Shown here: piece by piece, positions 7,367 through 16,603 of the stretch
Position numbering within the stretch: position 1 is the stretch's first letter
How the letters are laid out: each line of letters begins with the position of its first letter
Notes under the pieces: model-generated
Seen by the model: only the letters and a program-made list of their open reading frames with translations
Told to the model about the DNA's origin: nothing
Databases searched by the model: none
Made by a program: the position numbers and the translations under genes
NCBI GenBank assembly: GCA_045634305.1
Contig: JAZQZZ010000043.1
Location: forward strand, 1-46,515
From: HGM04593 sp045634305
GTDB lineage: Bacteria > Bacteroidota > Bacteroidia > Bacteroidales > Bacteroidaceae
Direction of reading: 5' to 3'
Length of the DNA: 46,515 nt

Positions 7367-9289
7367 TTATTTGAATTTTCTTGTTGCATTACGGTTCATC
7401 TTGCGACGATCCTTAGGCGGTTTCTGTTTTGTTATCTCAAGCGGCTTCTGCTCATTGAGTGGGGTTCCCACATCCCAATCGTCTTGGGTATACTCAAAGA
7501 GCGCACGCAAATCCAGCGAATGGTGATAGTATGACACATGCTCGGGCTGTAGACCCTGCTCATAGTCACCGGTATCCCATTTACCATTTCCATTTGCATC
7601 GAAAATAAGTCGCATGTAGTATGTGTCCGGTTTCACAAAATAGAAAGCCACATGTCCGTTTTCAGTTTTCTGCTCCATTACGATGTTTTCACGTGCATCG
7701 AGCAACTGCACTATTCCATTGTTACGCACACCGGCGATATCCACATACAGAGCGGCATACTCGTCAAGTGATTTGAAGGTCATCTCGCGGGTTACCTCCT
7801 CGGAGACGCCACCATAGATTCCCTTGAATGCAGCAGAATCGGCTGTGACACGATAGGTCCGTTCGGGGCGCCACTCTGCAAAGATATTATATTTCCGTAT
7901 ATTTACCGAATCCTGACGGAATACCATATCAACAGGAATCCATAGAGTGTCCTCCTTTATAGAAACGGAAATCAAAGAAGTATCGACCGAAAGTAACGGT
8001 TCTTCAAAGGCAAACGTGCAGTCGGCATTGACATCCATTGAAGATGAGCCGTTAAAGCGCACCGGCAACACCTTCTGCTTTGGAATATAAACCGGGGGAT
8101 TAGCCTCATCGTAATCGGGCATATTCTTAGCCCTACGCATGAAGTTCTTCTCATCCTCCTCGTATTTCTTACGCTGCTGTTTCAACACTGCTTCCCAACG
8201 TTTTTTTGATGACACAAACAAAGTATCCTGTTTATCCACGGTATCACCCTCGAGGCCAACAGCCTTGTACGAGAGTTTCAATGCAAGGGTATCATTGCGG
8301 TAGAGCATTGAGTCCTTAAGCCAATATACAAGTGTATCCATCTTGGCACTTGCCTCAAGCACATAGGCATCGGCAAAGTCAAAATCTAGTCCTTCGAGCT
8401 GTGGCAACACATCATTGGGAGCCGCAAAAATAAGTGTCAGTTTGTTATGCGGGTCGCGCGTATGCTTGACCAGATACTGCGACATGAACTCTTCCTTGAA
8501 GACACGCAGCACAAGGTCGTCAGGCATGAAGCGGGTATAATTGACATAACGTATCGTATCAATGGTCACGCTGTCACGCCAAACAGTATCGGGGCGCACT
8601 GCAGGTGCACAATGAGGTTCAATGATTGTTGGCAAATATGCGATTGCCTCACTCTTCTGGTCGAAGAAGTAGTTCTGGTTCGCATCGACAAGTGCATATA
8701 CCCTGTATTTGCCGGGAGCTATACCTTTGATTGTGAAACGTCCACGCGAATCGGTACGCGATACACGCTCGAACGGTAATCTGGTAAAGGCACTGTCGTC
8801 AAGACATGAGTGAAGACCGACAACAACGCCCTTGATGGGTTCAAGATCCTGAGCATTGAGCACCGTACCCGAGACAGCCAAGGTATCTACCATCTCTCCG
8901 GTAGAGAAGACATAGGCGAAATTCTCATACGGATTGCCTTCGTTATTGTCGACAATGGCATCACCGAAATCTATGGAATAGGTAGTATTTGGCTTCAAGG
9001 AATCGAACAGTTCAACCGTAACCTTTTTCGCACTGTACTTTATCTCGGGCATCTGCAACTGTGGAGGAGAGACAACGACATTCTCAAAAGCATTCTCCAA
9101 TTTCACGTTCTCGTCGAACTCCAATGTCACTTTAGCAGCGGTGACACCGGTTGCATTGAGCGCAGGAGTAGCCTTGAGAAGAACAGGTGGTTCCTCGTCG
9201 TAAGGACCACCATCAGGCGTACCGATACTGGCACACGCCACAATGGCCAGTGCCGACAGGACCGACATAGTAAAATCTTTTATCCTCAT
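7367..9289 (-). CDS. Ig-like (SbsA/Big_5) domain lipoprotein
   Basis: A 640-residue predicted lipoprotein with lipobox AIVAC (Cys19) followed by GTPDGGPYDEEPP. Residues about 33-135 form an SbsA-type Ig-like domain (PVLLKATPALNATGV, LEFDENVKLENAF, LKPNTTYSIDFG). A second beta-sandwich resembling a carboxypeptidase-regulatory or SdrD-B-like domain follows (SGTVLNAQDLEPIKGVVVGL, GRFTIKGIAPGKYRVYALVD). A late segment has DANGNGKWDTGDYEQG. No catalytic motif is recognised. It probably sits at the outer membrane or periplasmic face. Its ATG overlaps the stop of the GH3-like gene (TAATG). Proteins of this architecture are widespread and uncharacterised in Bacteroidota. Confidence 0.8.
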   Translation of the reverse strand: MRIKDFTMSVLSALAIVACASIGTPDGGPYDEEPPVLLKATPALNATGVTAAKVTLEFDENVKLENAFENVVVSPPQLQMPEIKYSAKKVTVELFDSLKPNTTYSIDFGDAIVDNNEGNPYENFAYVFSTGEMVDTLAVSGTVLNAQDLEPIKGVVVGLHSCLDDSAFTRLPFERVSRTDSRGRFTIKGIAPGKYRVYALVDANQNYFFDQKSEAIAYLPTIIEPHCAPAVRPDTVWRDSVTIDTIRYVNYTRFMPDDLVLRVFKEEFMSQYLVKHTRDPHNKLTLIFAAPNDVLPQLEGLDFDFADAYVLEASAKMDTLVYWLKDSMLYRNDTLALKLSYKAVGLEGDTVDKQDTLFVSSKKRWEAVLKQQRKKYEEDEKNFMRRAKNMPDYDEANPPVYIPKQKVLPVRFNGSSSMDVNADCTFAFEEPLLSVDTSLISVSIKEDTLWIPVDMVFRQDSVNIRKYNIFAEWRPERTYRVTADSAAFKGIYGGVSEEVTREMTFKSLDEYAALYVDIAGVRNNGIVQLLDARENIVMEQKTENGHVAFYFVKPDTYYMRLIFDANGNGKWDTGDYEQGLQPEHVSYYHHSLDLRALFEYTQDDWDVGTPLNEQKPLEITKQKPPKDRRKMNRNATRKFK

Positions 9290-10797
9290 TATCCGTTCAT
9301 CGCCAAAAGTTCCTCAATATATTGACGGCTGTTGCTTAAACGCGGCACCTTATGCTGACCGCCAAGTTTACCTTTGCTCTTAAGCCAATCACTGAAGAGG
9401 TTATCACGTGCAACAACCAATTCAAGTTGTTGCATGGTCTTATTCTTGTAACGCTTTGCCTCGTAATCGGAGTTTATCTGCTGAAGCGACAAATCAAGAA
9501 TCTCGGCAAATTTCTCCATTGATTCAGGTTTATGTGCAAACTCAATGAGCCACTGATGGCAACAATGGGCATTTGCGTCCATAAATACCGGTGCCGCGGT
9601 GTAATCGAGCACCTTTGCACCAGTTTCACGACATGCAATGTCCAGTCCTTTCTCAGCATTCTCCACAATGAGTTCCTCGCCAAAAGCATTGATAAAATGC
9701 TTTGTACGTCCTGAAATGACAAACTTATAGGGTGCGGTGCCTGTAAAGCGTACAGTGTCGCCAATCATATAACGCCACAAACCACAAGATGTAGAAATGA
9801 GCATTGCATAGTTCTTGCCGGCCTCGACCTCCCACAAAGGAAGCACCCTCGGATTGGGAGAGTCTATATCCTCAAAAGGAATAAACTCGTAGAACACGTC
9901 ATAGTCAATCATCAGCAGCATGGCCGGGTCGAGAGGGTCATTCTGTATACCGAAGAAACCTTCACTGGCATTGTATGTCTCGACATACTTCATGTTGCCG
10001 CTACGGATGAGCTGATGATACTGCTCGCGGTATGGTGTAAATGCAACGCCACCATGAAAGAACACCTCCAGATTGGGCCATATCTCGTCAATACTGCTTT
10101 TGCCTGTTATATTGAGCAGATGCTTGAGTACGGCCATCATCCACGATGGCACACCCGAAAGGTTAGTTATGTTTTTGTCACATGTAAAGCGCGCAATCTT
10201 GTCCATCTTCTCTTCGAAATCACCCAAAAGGGCTATATCCTTTTTGGGGACACGGAACAGATTGACAAACGGATTGCAGTTCTCAATGAGTATTGCGCTC
10301 AAGTCACCAACAAGACTGCTTGGCAAATTGTAATTAGGCGAATGGCTACCACCAAGTATGAGTCCCTTACCCGAGAACATGCGGCTATCGGGATTATTTG
10401 CGAGGTATGTCGCTACGACGTCAAAGCCACCCTTGTAATGTACATTCTGAAGACCTGCCGGAGTCACAGGTATAAACTTACTCTTGTCGTTGGTTGTACC
10501 CGATGACTTTGCAAACCATTTGCATCGGCCTTTCCAAAGCACATCCTTTTCGCCACGACGCATGCGTTCAATATCACCTTTCAGCGTCTCATAGTTCTGG
10601 ACACCGACCAAACCGGCAAATTGTTCGTATTGTCTTATCGATGAATAATTATGCCTTATACCCCACTCTGTTCCGGCAGCCTGAGCCAGGAGACGTTTCA
10701 GCACACTGCGCTGTATCGCCTCAGCCCCGGCAACATATCTTTCTATCTGCTTTACACGACTGTTGGTAACAGGTCTAACAAATGGGGTAAGATTCAT
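9289..10797 (-). CDS. GH3-family acyl-adenylate (ANL-superfamily) enzyme
   Basis: A 502-residue protein of the GH3 auxin-responsive-promoter family, an adenylating fold that in plants conjugates amino acids to acyl acids such as jasmonate. The ATP-binding loop is KSSGTTNDKSKFIPVT (about 97-112). A second core motif is YNASEGFFGIQ, followed by LPLWEVEAGKNYAMLIST and GLWRYMIGDTVRF, also family hallmarks. Length fits bacterial GH3 proteins (about 500). The bacterial substrate is unknown, so no reaction is asserted beyond adenylation. It is 34 bases downstream of dsbD and overlaps the following Ig-like lipoprotein gene by one base, suggesting coupled translation. Confidence 0.88.
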   Translation of the reverse strand: MNLTPFVRPVTNSRVKQIERYVAGAEAIQRSVLKRLLAQAAGTEWGIRHNYSSIRQYEQFAGLVGVQNYETLKGDIERMRRGEKDVLWKGRCKWFAKSSGTTNDKSKFIPVTPAGLQNVHYKGGFDVVATYLANNPDSRMFSGKGLILGGSHSPNYNLPSSLVGDLSAILIENCNPFVNLFRVPKKDIALLGDFEEKMDKIARFTCDKNITNLSGVPSWMMAVLKHLLNITGKSSIDEIWPNLEVFFHGGVAFTPYREQYHQLIRSGNMKYVETYNASEGFFGIQNDPLDPAMLLMIDYDVFYEFIPFEDIDSPNPRVLPLWEVEAGKNYAMLISTSCGLWRYMIGDTVRFTGTAPYKFVISGRTKHFINAFGEELIVENAEKGLDIACRETGAKVLDYTAAPVFMDANAHCCHQWLIEFAHKPESMEKFAEILDLSLQQINSDYEAKRYKNKTMQQLELVVARDNLFSDWLKSKGKLGGQHKVPRLSNSRQYIEELLAMNG

Positions 10798-10831
10798 AAT
10801 AAATCACAATATTTTATTGCTACTTATATAT

Positions 10832-12946
10832 TTATTCATTGAACTTTGCAACTCCACCCTTGAGGAACTCCACAAATTTGCCAACGTTCTTGTCAAAGGC
10901 AAAAGAACCGTTAAGCTGGTTGCCGTCTGCATCCACCAGCACATAGAATGGCTGTGAAAGTGCGCCGAACTCATGTTGCTGGACGTATGTCCATTTTTCG
11001 CCGACTTCGGTATATTCCAAACCATCCTCACCGATGAAAGGTTCAGGGAGTTCCCTTCTGTCGTCGACATACAATGAAGCTACTATATAATTCTCGTGCA
11101 ATATGCGGAGTACCTCCTTGTCACTGAGCACTACAGACTCCATCTCACGGCAGTTGACACAGCCATGACCGGTAAAATCAAGGAATATAGGTTTGTTCTG
11201 CTCGCGGCTCATCTTCACGGCCTCGTCATAATCGTGGGTATCGGCCTTGAAAATTGTCGGGTTTTCGCTAACGCCAAGTGACTGCATGTTGAAATCCTGT
11301 GTAAACATAGGAGGTGCAAAAGCGCTGATAGCTTTACATGGAGCGCCCCACAGACCGGGAATCATGTACACGGCAAATGCGAATGAGAGAAGCGCGCCAA
11401 AGAAACCTGTAACGCTTGTTGTCTTGTCACTTGGGTCATCGTGTGGCATACGTATAATCTTGAGCAGATACATACCAAGGAGAATAGCCAAGGCAATCCA
11501 CAATACAAGGAATGTCTCTCGGTCAAGGATTCCCCAACCTTTCGTAAGGTCGGCAACAGAGAGGAACTTCAAGGCGAAAGCAATCTCAACAAAACCAAGG
11601 ACAACCTTGATTGTGTTCATCCAACCACCTGAACGTGGAGTCTGCTTGAGCAGAGATGGGAAGATTGCAAAGAGTGTAAACGGCAAAGCAAGAGCCAAGG
11701 CAAAACCGAACATGCCGACAGCCGGTCCCAGATAGTCGCCCGAGGTTGCTGTCTCAACGAGCAGGAAGCCGATAATCGGACCTGTACATGAGAATGACAC
11801 CAACGCAAGGGTGAACGCCATGAGGAAGATGCTCAATACACCTGTTGTGCTGCTGGCCTTCTCGTCGACCTTGTTTGTCCATGATGAAGGCAACTTGATA
11901 TCAAAGCCACCAAGGAAAGATGCGCCGAATACAAGCAGCATAAGGAAGAAGAAGACATTGAAGAATGCGTTTGTAGCAAGCTGGTTGAGTGCGGCAGGAC
12001 CAAAGAGCAAAGTCACAGCCAGACCGAGCAACAGATATATCACGACAATTGACACGCCATATATCACAGCCTCACGGATAGCCTGCTTTCTCTCCTTTGA
12101 GCGTTTGAGGAAGAAGCTCACAGTCATTGGGATGATTGGCCACACGCAAGGCGTAAGAAGTGCCAACAGACCGCCACCGAAACCAAGGATGAAGGTCATC
12201 CATAACGAGCTGTTGTCCTGTTCGGTTGTACCCTCTGTTGCAGCGGCAACAGTTTCTGTTGCTACAGGCTCAGCCTCGACAACAGACTCTACGTTTTCAG
12301 GCTTAACAGTATCGGCCTTTGCCTCTTCGGCAACAGGCACCTCAACAACTGGTTCGGGAGTTGAAACCACAGGTTTGCTGACAGCAGGTTCCTCCTTTAC
12401 AGGCGCCGGAGCTGCCTTTTCTACAACTGCGGGCTTTGATTCAACAACCGGCTTCTCGGCTTTCTTTTTTTCAACCGGAGCAGCCGGGACAGCGAGTGTA
12501 ACTGCTACATCTGCATTTGTTATAGTGAAATCATATCGGCCGGGGACACAACCCATATCACCACACGACTGGTAGTTCAATGTACCTTTCAACTTGAAGT
12601 TTTCCTGTAGAACTTTGAACTTTTGTGTAAACGATGCGAATTCCTTGAAATATGTTACCTGCATATCAAAAACAGGCTCATACTTTGTCATTGCCTCGTC
12701 AACCGGAGCCAAAGCACCGACAAGCTCCACACCCTCGAGTTCGGTAAATTTCACATACGTAGGCTTTGGACCACCCTTTGGAATATCAGTAGAATACATG
12801 TAGTACCCGTCCGCAATTTCCGCGATAAATTCGATAACTACTTCAGAACCTTTAGCCGTCAACTCATGAGAGACTGTAACCGGCTTTTGCGCACCTGCCT
12901 GCAATACTGTCACAAGCAGAAGCAATGACATAATAATCTTTTTCAT
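10832..12946 (-). CDS. dsbD: DsbD-type thiol:disulfide interchange protein
   Basis: A 704-residue inner-membrane protein moving reducing equivalents from cytosolic thioredoxin to the periplasm. Signal peptide 1-19 (cut LQAGA, then Gln20). The periplasmic alpha domain has YQSCGDMGCVPG (Cys128, Cys133). A long Ala/Val/Pro/Glu-rich linker covers about 155-245. The membrane domain starts near 249 and has a Cys in LTPCVWPIIP and another in FSCTGPIIGF, the redox pair. The gamma thioredoxin domain has GHGCVNC (Cys596, Cys599). All three redox pairs are intact. The linker is unusually long and low in complexity. It is 31 bases downstream of the rRNA methyltransferase gene. Confidence 0.94.
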   Translation of the reverse strand: MKKIIMSLLLLVTVLQAGAQKPVTVSHELTAKGSEVVIEFIAEIADGYYMYSTDIPKGGPKPTYVKFTELEGVELVGALAPVDEAMTKYEPVFDMQVTYFKEFASFTQKFKVLQENFKLKGTLNYQSCGDMGCVPGRYDFTITNADVAVTLAVPAAPVEKKKAEKPVVESKPAVVEKAAPAPVKEEPAVSKPVVSTPEPVVEVPVAEEAKADTVKPENVESVVEAEPVATETVAAATEGTTEQDNSSLWMTFILGFGGGLLALLTPCVWPIIPMTVSFFLKRSKERKQAIREAVIYGVSIVVIYLLLGLAVTLLFGPAALNQLATNAFFNVFFFLMLLVFGASFLGGFDIKLPSSWTNKVDEKASSTTGVLSIFLMAFTLALVSFSCTGPIIGFLLVETATSGDYLGPAVGMFGFALALALPFTLFAIFPSLLKQTPRSGGWMNTIKVVLGFVEIAFALKFLSVADLTKGWGILDRETFLVLWIALAILLGMYLLKIIRMPHDDPSDKTTSVTGFFGALLSFAFAVYMIPGLWGAPCKAISAFAPPMFTQDFNMQSLGVSENPTIFKADTHDYDEAVKMSREQNKPIFLDFTGHGCVNCREMESVVLSDKEVLRILHENYIVASLYVDDRRELPEPFIGEDGLEYTEVGEKWTYVQQHEFGALSQPFYVLVDADGNQLNGSFAFDKNVGKFVEFLKGGVAKFNE

Positions 12947-12977
12947 TTCTATATTATTTTATTGTTTCTCAAAGTTT

Positions 12978-14327
12978 TTACAATTCCATAGGGTTTTTCC
13001 TAATCCGCCACTCGGCAGGATATAGGTTATTGGCCCTGTTCCCGATGTTCTTGGCAAAGCCTATGGGTGAGCCATTATACGTGAGCAACAGGTAACCGAC
13101 AGGTGCCCGGTCAAAGGTCAAGGCCTCGCGGTGCAGATATGCAAGTGCACTGTCCCGCTCAAGTTCCACATTGCAAAAGGCATCTTTACAAAGGGAATTG
13201 CTCATTGCCAACTGGTGCAACGGCAGCAGTTTATTGTTTTTCACATCGGCCAACGGCAATGCACAATGCAGTACTTTCAGTTTCTGCTGCAATGCAAGCA
13301 TTGCATTGGTGTGTTCACGCGGCATAGCCACTACACGCTCGCCCTGCTGCACGAAATTGTATTCGCCGGGCGATGTCACCCATTTCTCCAATGTCGCTTT
13401 GAGTTTTGCAGGAACCGGTTGGAAACGTTGTTGCCTCGGTTGTGACAAAGGCGCATCGCCGTCCTTGCGCAACGCAGCAATGCAAAAGCCCTCGCCCGCA
13501 GTGTATCCGGGTATGAAACGATATACCGGCATATTCCCGACAAGCGCGTCTGTAATGCCCCAATCACCGGTCTCCACAGTCAATGGTGTTGCTCCAAGTT
13601 CATCGGCAATCCATTGCACACAATCCTCATTCTCCTCGCGGTTGAAGGTACATGTGCTGTAAATGAGAATTCCGCCGGGGCGTAACGATGGCCATATATC
13701 GCTCAGAATACGTTTCTGACGCTTCACACACTGTTCTACATTAGCAAGGCTCCACTGCTCTACGGCACCCTGGTCTTTGCGGAACATTCCCTCGCCCGAA
13801 CACGGGGCATCTACCACTACAAGATCAAAGAAGTTTCCGAAAGGTGCAATATCAGCAGGCTCGTTGCGAGTAACGACAGAAGATGAGGTTCCCCATTTTA
13901 TGACATTCTCGGCAAGCACCTGAGCCCTTTGCGGTACAGGTTCGTTAGACACCAGCAGACTCCCTTTCGGCAAGAGAGAGAGAAGATGTGTTGTCTTGCC
14001 ACCCGGAGCCGCACATAAATCGAGCGCACGTACCGGAGCGTCCACATATCTTTTCACAAATTGTTCAATGAACATTGATGATGCCTCCTGTACATAATAG
14101 CACCCGGCATGAAAAAGCGGGTCGGCAGTAAAGACCGGACGACTGGAGAGATAGCGGCCGTTGTCAGCCCAAGGTACAATGCAATCGGCACAGTCATGTG
14201 ACGTTTTTGATGTATTGTAACGTATACTGACCACTGGCTCACTGTCAAGAGCCGCCATGAAACGGTCAAAACGCTCCTTTCCGAAAAGGAGTTCTGTCCT
14301 ATCAACAAAAGCGGTATTCAGTTTCAT
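12978..14327 (-). CDS. rsmF: rRNA (cytosine-C5) methyltransferase, RsmF/NOL1-NOP2-Sun type
   Basis: A 449-residue SAM-dependent RNA m5C methyltransferase. The SAM loop is DLCAAPGGKT (103-112). The two cysteines of the mechanism are Cys176 in DAPCSGEGMF and catalytic Cys226 in YSTCTFNREENE. The C-terminal part (about 300-449) resembles the RsmF-type PUA-like RNA-binding tail, ending near GFAKNIGNRANNLYPAEWRI. RsmF in E. coli modifies 16S rRNA C1407; the exact base here is inferred from family. It is the first gene of a seven-gene minus-strand run and has a promoter box at 14385-14392. Confidence 0.88.
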   Translation of the reverse strand: MKLNTAFVDRTELLFGKERFDRFMAALDSEPVVSIRYNTSKTSHDCADCIVPWADNGRYLSSRPVFTADPLFHAGCYYVQEASSMFIEQFVKRYVDAPVRALDLCAAPGGKTTHLLSLLPKGSLLVSNEPVPQRAQVLAENVIKWGTSSSVVTRNEPADIAPFGNFFDLVVVDAPCSGEGMFRKDQGAVEQWSLANVEQCVKRQKRILSDIWPSLRPGGILIYSTCTFNREENEDCVQWIADELGATPLTVETGDWGITDALVGNMPVYRFIPGYTAGEGFCIAALRKDGDAPLSQPRQQRFQPVPAKLKATLEKWVTSPGEYNFVQQGERVVAMPREHTNAMLALQQKLKVLHCALPLADVKNNKLLPLHQLAMSNSLCKDAFCNVELERDSALAYLHREALTFDRAPVGYLLLTYNGSPIGFAKNIGNRANNLYPAEWRIRKNPMEL

Positions 14328-14384
14328 AGTCTATATCCGGTCACACATATCGCACCCAATGTGCACAAAAAGGCATAATCGCTA

Positions 14385-14392
14385 CAAATATA
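14385..14392 (-). promoter_or_regulatory. -7 box TATATTTG for the rsmF-dsbD-...-sufE run
   Basis: An exact TAnnTTTG match on the minus strand about 58 bases before the rsmF ATG. It is the only good box found upstream of this run, and downstream gaps are 34 bases or less, so it may drive the seven genes. Confidence 0.5.
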
Positions 14393-14526
14393 CTAAAAAT
14401 ATGTAAGCAAAAGTCTTTAACCACAAAAAAACACGGCCACAGATGTAAGTTTATACAATAATTAACAACTTTATAAGCCGAAAAGAAAAAACAGTCCAAA
14501 CGATAGGTTTTTTTGACACGAAGCGG

Positions 14527-14534
14527 TATATTTG
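14527..14534 (+). promoter_or_regulatory. -7 box TATATTTG for thyA-folA
   Basis: An exact TAnnTTTG match on the plus strand, about 52 bases before the thyA ATG, preceded by a T-run ending in TTTTTTTG 11 bases upstream. That T-run is closer than a standard -33 element. The intergenic region 14328-14585 otherwise holds only the divergent box for the rsmF run and A/T-rich sequence. Confidence 0.55.
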
Positions 14535-14585
14535 CAATATGATAAAAGCATTTCTACCAACCTTTAACAAAAAAACAATTATATA

Positions 14586-15380
14586 ATGAAACAATACCTC
14601 AACCTTTTGGAGCGCATTCTCACAGAAGGCACAAAAAAAGATGACCGCACAGGCACCGGTACAATAAGCGTATTCGGCCACCAGATGCGTTTTAACCTTG
14701 AAGACGGCTTCCCATGTCTTACCACAAAGAAACTTCACCTGAAGTCCATAATACACGAATTGCTATGGTTCCTGAATGGCGACACAAACGTAAAATATCT
14801 ACAGGAGAACGGTGTACGCATATGGAACGAGTGGGCCCACGAGAACGGCGACCTGGGGCACGTATATGGCTACCAATGGCGTTCGTGGCCCGGATATGAC
14901 GGCGAGCACATTGACCAGATAAAGGAGGTTGTGGAAACCATAAAGCACAACCCCGACTCACGCCGCATAATTGTAAACGCATGGAATGTGGGTGACATAA
15001 AGAACATGAACCTGCCACCATGTCATGCAATGTTCCAGTTCTACGTTGCCGACGGCAAATTGAGCCTTCAGCTTTACCAGAGAAGCGCCGACTGTTTCTT
15101 GGGAGTACCATTCAACATTGCATCATATGCACTCCTGCTGCAGATGATGGCACAAGTAACGGGTTTGAAAGCAGGAGAGTTCATACACACACTCGGCGAT
15201 GCCCACCTATACCTAAACCACATTGAGCAGGCAAAGCTACAGTTGACCCGCGAGCCAAAGAAACTGCCACGCATGGTGATAAACCCCGACGTAAAGGACA
15301 TTTTTTCTTTCAAATACGAAGACTTTTCACTCGAGGATTACGACGCCCACCCACACATAAAGGGCGTTGTAGCCGTATAA
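14586..15380 (+). CDS. thyA: Thymidylate synthase
   Basis: A 264-residue protein, the same length as E. coli ThyA. It methylates dUMP to dTMP using methylenetetrahydrofolate. The catalytic cysteine is Cys146 in LPPCHAMFQFYV. Other invariant features are KKDDRTGTGT (17-26), HELLWFLNGDTN (57-68), RIWNEWA (78-84), QRSADCFLGVPFNIASYALL and THTLGDAHLYLNHIEQ-type sequence. It is followed after nine bases by folA, which regenerates tetrahydrofolate from the dihydrofolate made here. Confidence 0.98.
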   Translation: MKQYLNLLERILTEGTKKDDRTGTGTISVFGHQMRFNLEDGFPCLTTKKLHLKSIIHELLWFLNGDTNVKYLQENGVRIWNEWAHENGDLGHVYGYQWRSWPGYDGEHIDQIKEVVETIKHNPDSRRIIVNAWNVGDIKNMNLPPCHAMFQFYVADGKLSLQLYQRSADCFLGVPFNIASYALLLQMMAQVTGLKAGEFIHTLGDAHLYLNHIEQAKLQLTREPKKLPRMVINPDVKDIFSFKYEDFSLEDYDAHPHIKGVVAV

Positions 15381-15389
15381 GAAGACATT

Positions 15390-15884
15390 ATGCAAAAATT
15401 AGCACTCATCGCAGCAATTGCAAAGAACAACGCCATTGGATTCGAGAACAAGCTCATCTATTGGTTACCCAATGACTTGAAGCGGTTCAAGGAACTCACC
15501 ACCGGGCACACCATAGTCATGGGCAGCAACACGTTCCGCTCATTGCCTAAAGGCGCACTGCCCAACCGCCGCAACATAGTCCTGTCACGCAAGGAAACCA
15601 ACTTTCCGGGTTGTGAAGCCTTCAAATCACTGGAAGAGGCTCTTGCAAACTGCACCGACGAAGAGATTGTGTACATCATCGGCGGCGAGATGCTCTACAA
15701 TACAGCACTGCCTTTGGCCGACATATTGTGCCTGACAGAGGTTGACGACACGCCCAAAGAGGCCGATGCTTTCTTCCCTACATTCGCCAAGAACGAATGG
15801 GAGATTATTGAAATGGAAGAGCACGGAACAGACGAGAAGCACAACTTCAATTACCGTTTTACAACATACTCAAGACGCAGATAA
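15390..15884 (+). CDS. folA: Dihydrofolate reductase
   Basis: A 164-residue DHFR. The N-terminal IAAIAKNNAIGFENKLIYWLPNDLKRFKELT contains the Met20-loop region and the substrate-binding acid Asp28 position in LPNDLKRF. TIVMGSNTFRSLP is the NADPH/folate pocket, and IGGEMLYNTALPLAD is the GG dinucleotide-binding signature. It supplies tetrahydrofolate to ThyA, encoded nine bases upstream, a classic pairing. The predicted end of the transcript is the hairpin at 15972-16014, 88 bases after the stop. Confidence 0.97.
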   Translation: MQKLALIAAIAKNNAIGFENKLIYWLPNDLKRFKELTTGHTIVMGSNTFRSLPKGALPNRRNIVLSRKETNFPGCEAFKSLEEALANCTDEEIVYIIGGEMLYNTALPLADILCLTEVDDTPKEADAFFPTFAKNEWEIIEMEEHGTDEKHNFNYRFTTYSRRR

Positions 15885-15971
15885 TCGCCGTCAAGCAGAC
15901 CACGCACATTATATCTGCCCATTGTCTCGGCAGAAGAAAGCACAAGAATGTGCCACAAAAGCCTTTTACAT

Positions 15972-16014
15972 ACAAGCAATCCCTGCTAGAGTTTATCTAG
16001 CAGGGATTGCTTGT
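15972..16014 (+). terminator. Terminator hairpin after thyA-folA
   Basis: A perfect 19-bp inverted repeat (15972-15990 with 15996-16014) with a five-base loop. It follows folA by 88 bases. There is little T-run, so efficiency is uncertain. The rest of 15885-16133 shows no gene. Confidence 0.7.
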
Positions 16015-16082
16015 TCCGGGAGAGAGTTTTGAGCCATTATCTTTTCTATGCTTGTGCTTACGCATTCTCCCGAAGTGCAACA

Positions 16083-16112
16083 AAAAAGGATGGCGTCAAC
16101 GCCATCCTTTTT
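16083..16112 (-). terminator. Terminator hairpin for the exbB/exbD operon
   Basis: A 13-bp perfect stem (16083-16095 with 16100-16112) and four-base loop lie 22 bases after the exbD stop. Read on the minus strand the stem ends in a run of T residues, a standard intrinsic terminator. Confidence 0.85.
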
Positions 16113-16133
16113 ATCATAGATACCGAAAACGGG

Positions 16134-16601
16134 TTATCGTTTCTTTTCCTCGTTTGCCGAGTATACAATCTGCAAGGCATAAGCCTTACGCAACTGCATC
16201 TTGACATCGGACAAAAGACCCATATCGATATTGTTGTCAATCTTAAGAGCCACTTTCATTTTAGCGGCCTTATTACCCAAACGCTCCTTTTCCTCTACGA
16301 TATACGTTTTAAGGTTATTCACCTCGCGGCGTGAAAGCTGGCGGTCATTGAGCTGAATACCGGCTTCCTGGCTCTCCTTATTGTTCACAGGGATACCAAT
16401 GTAAATATTCGTAATCGCAGATTTGCGCTCCAACTTCGTCAACTCAGTACCCTTTGGCAACTCCACCTGAACCTTCACTTCTTGCTCACGCATTGATGTT
16501 ACAATCATGAAGAAGAACAGAATAGAGAAAATCAAGTCGGGCAATGACGAGGTGTTCAATTCCGGCATTTCTGCCTTTCCTTTGTCGCTAAATTTACTCA
16601 T
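16134..16601 (-). CDS. exbD: ExbD/TolR-type energy-transduction subunit (second of two)
   Basis: A 155-residue ExbD/TolR protein: cytosolic N-terminus, one membrane helix (about 22-41) and a periplasmic domain. The proton/ion-path aspartate is Asp22 in SSLPDLIFSILFFFMIV. With ExbB it forms the motor that energises TonB-dependent outer-membrane transport or a Tol-like process. It follows the other exbD by two bases. The periplasmic part has the usual length (about 110), in contrast to the longer sister protein. Confidence 0.92.
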   Translation of the reverse strand: MSKFSDKGKAEMPELNTSSLPDLIFSILFFFMIVTSMREQEVKVQVELPKGTELTKLERKSAITNIYIGIPVNNKESQEAGIQLNDRQLSRREVNNLKTYIVEEKERLGNKAAKMKVALKIDNNIDMGLLSDVKMQLRKAYALQIVYSANEEKKR

Positions 16602-16603
16602 AG

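Noticed and set aside
11811..12575. A 254-codon plus-strand frame rich in Ser/Thr/Gly, resembling a surface protein
   Set aside because: It is the complement of the Ala/Val/Pro/Glu linker of dsbD, which explains its low-complexity composition.
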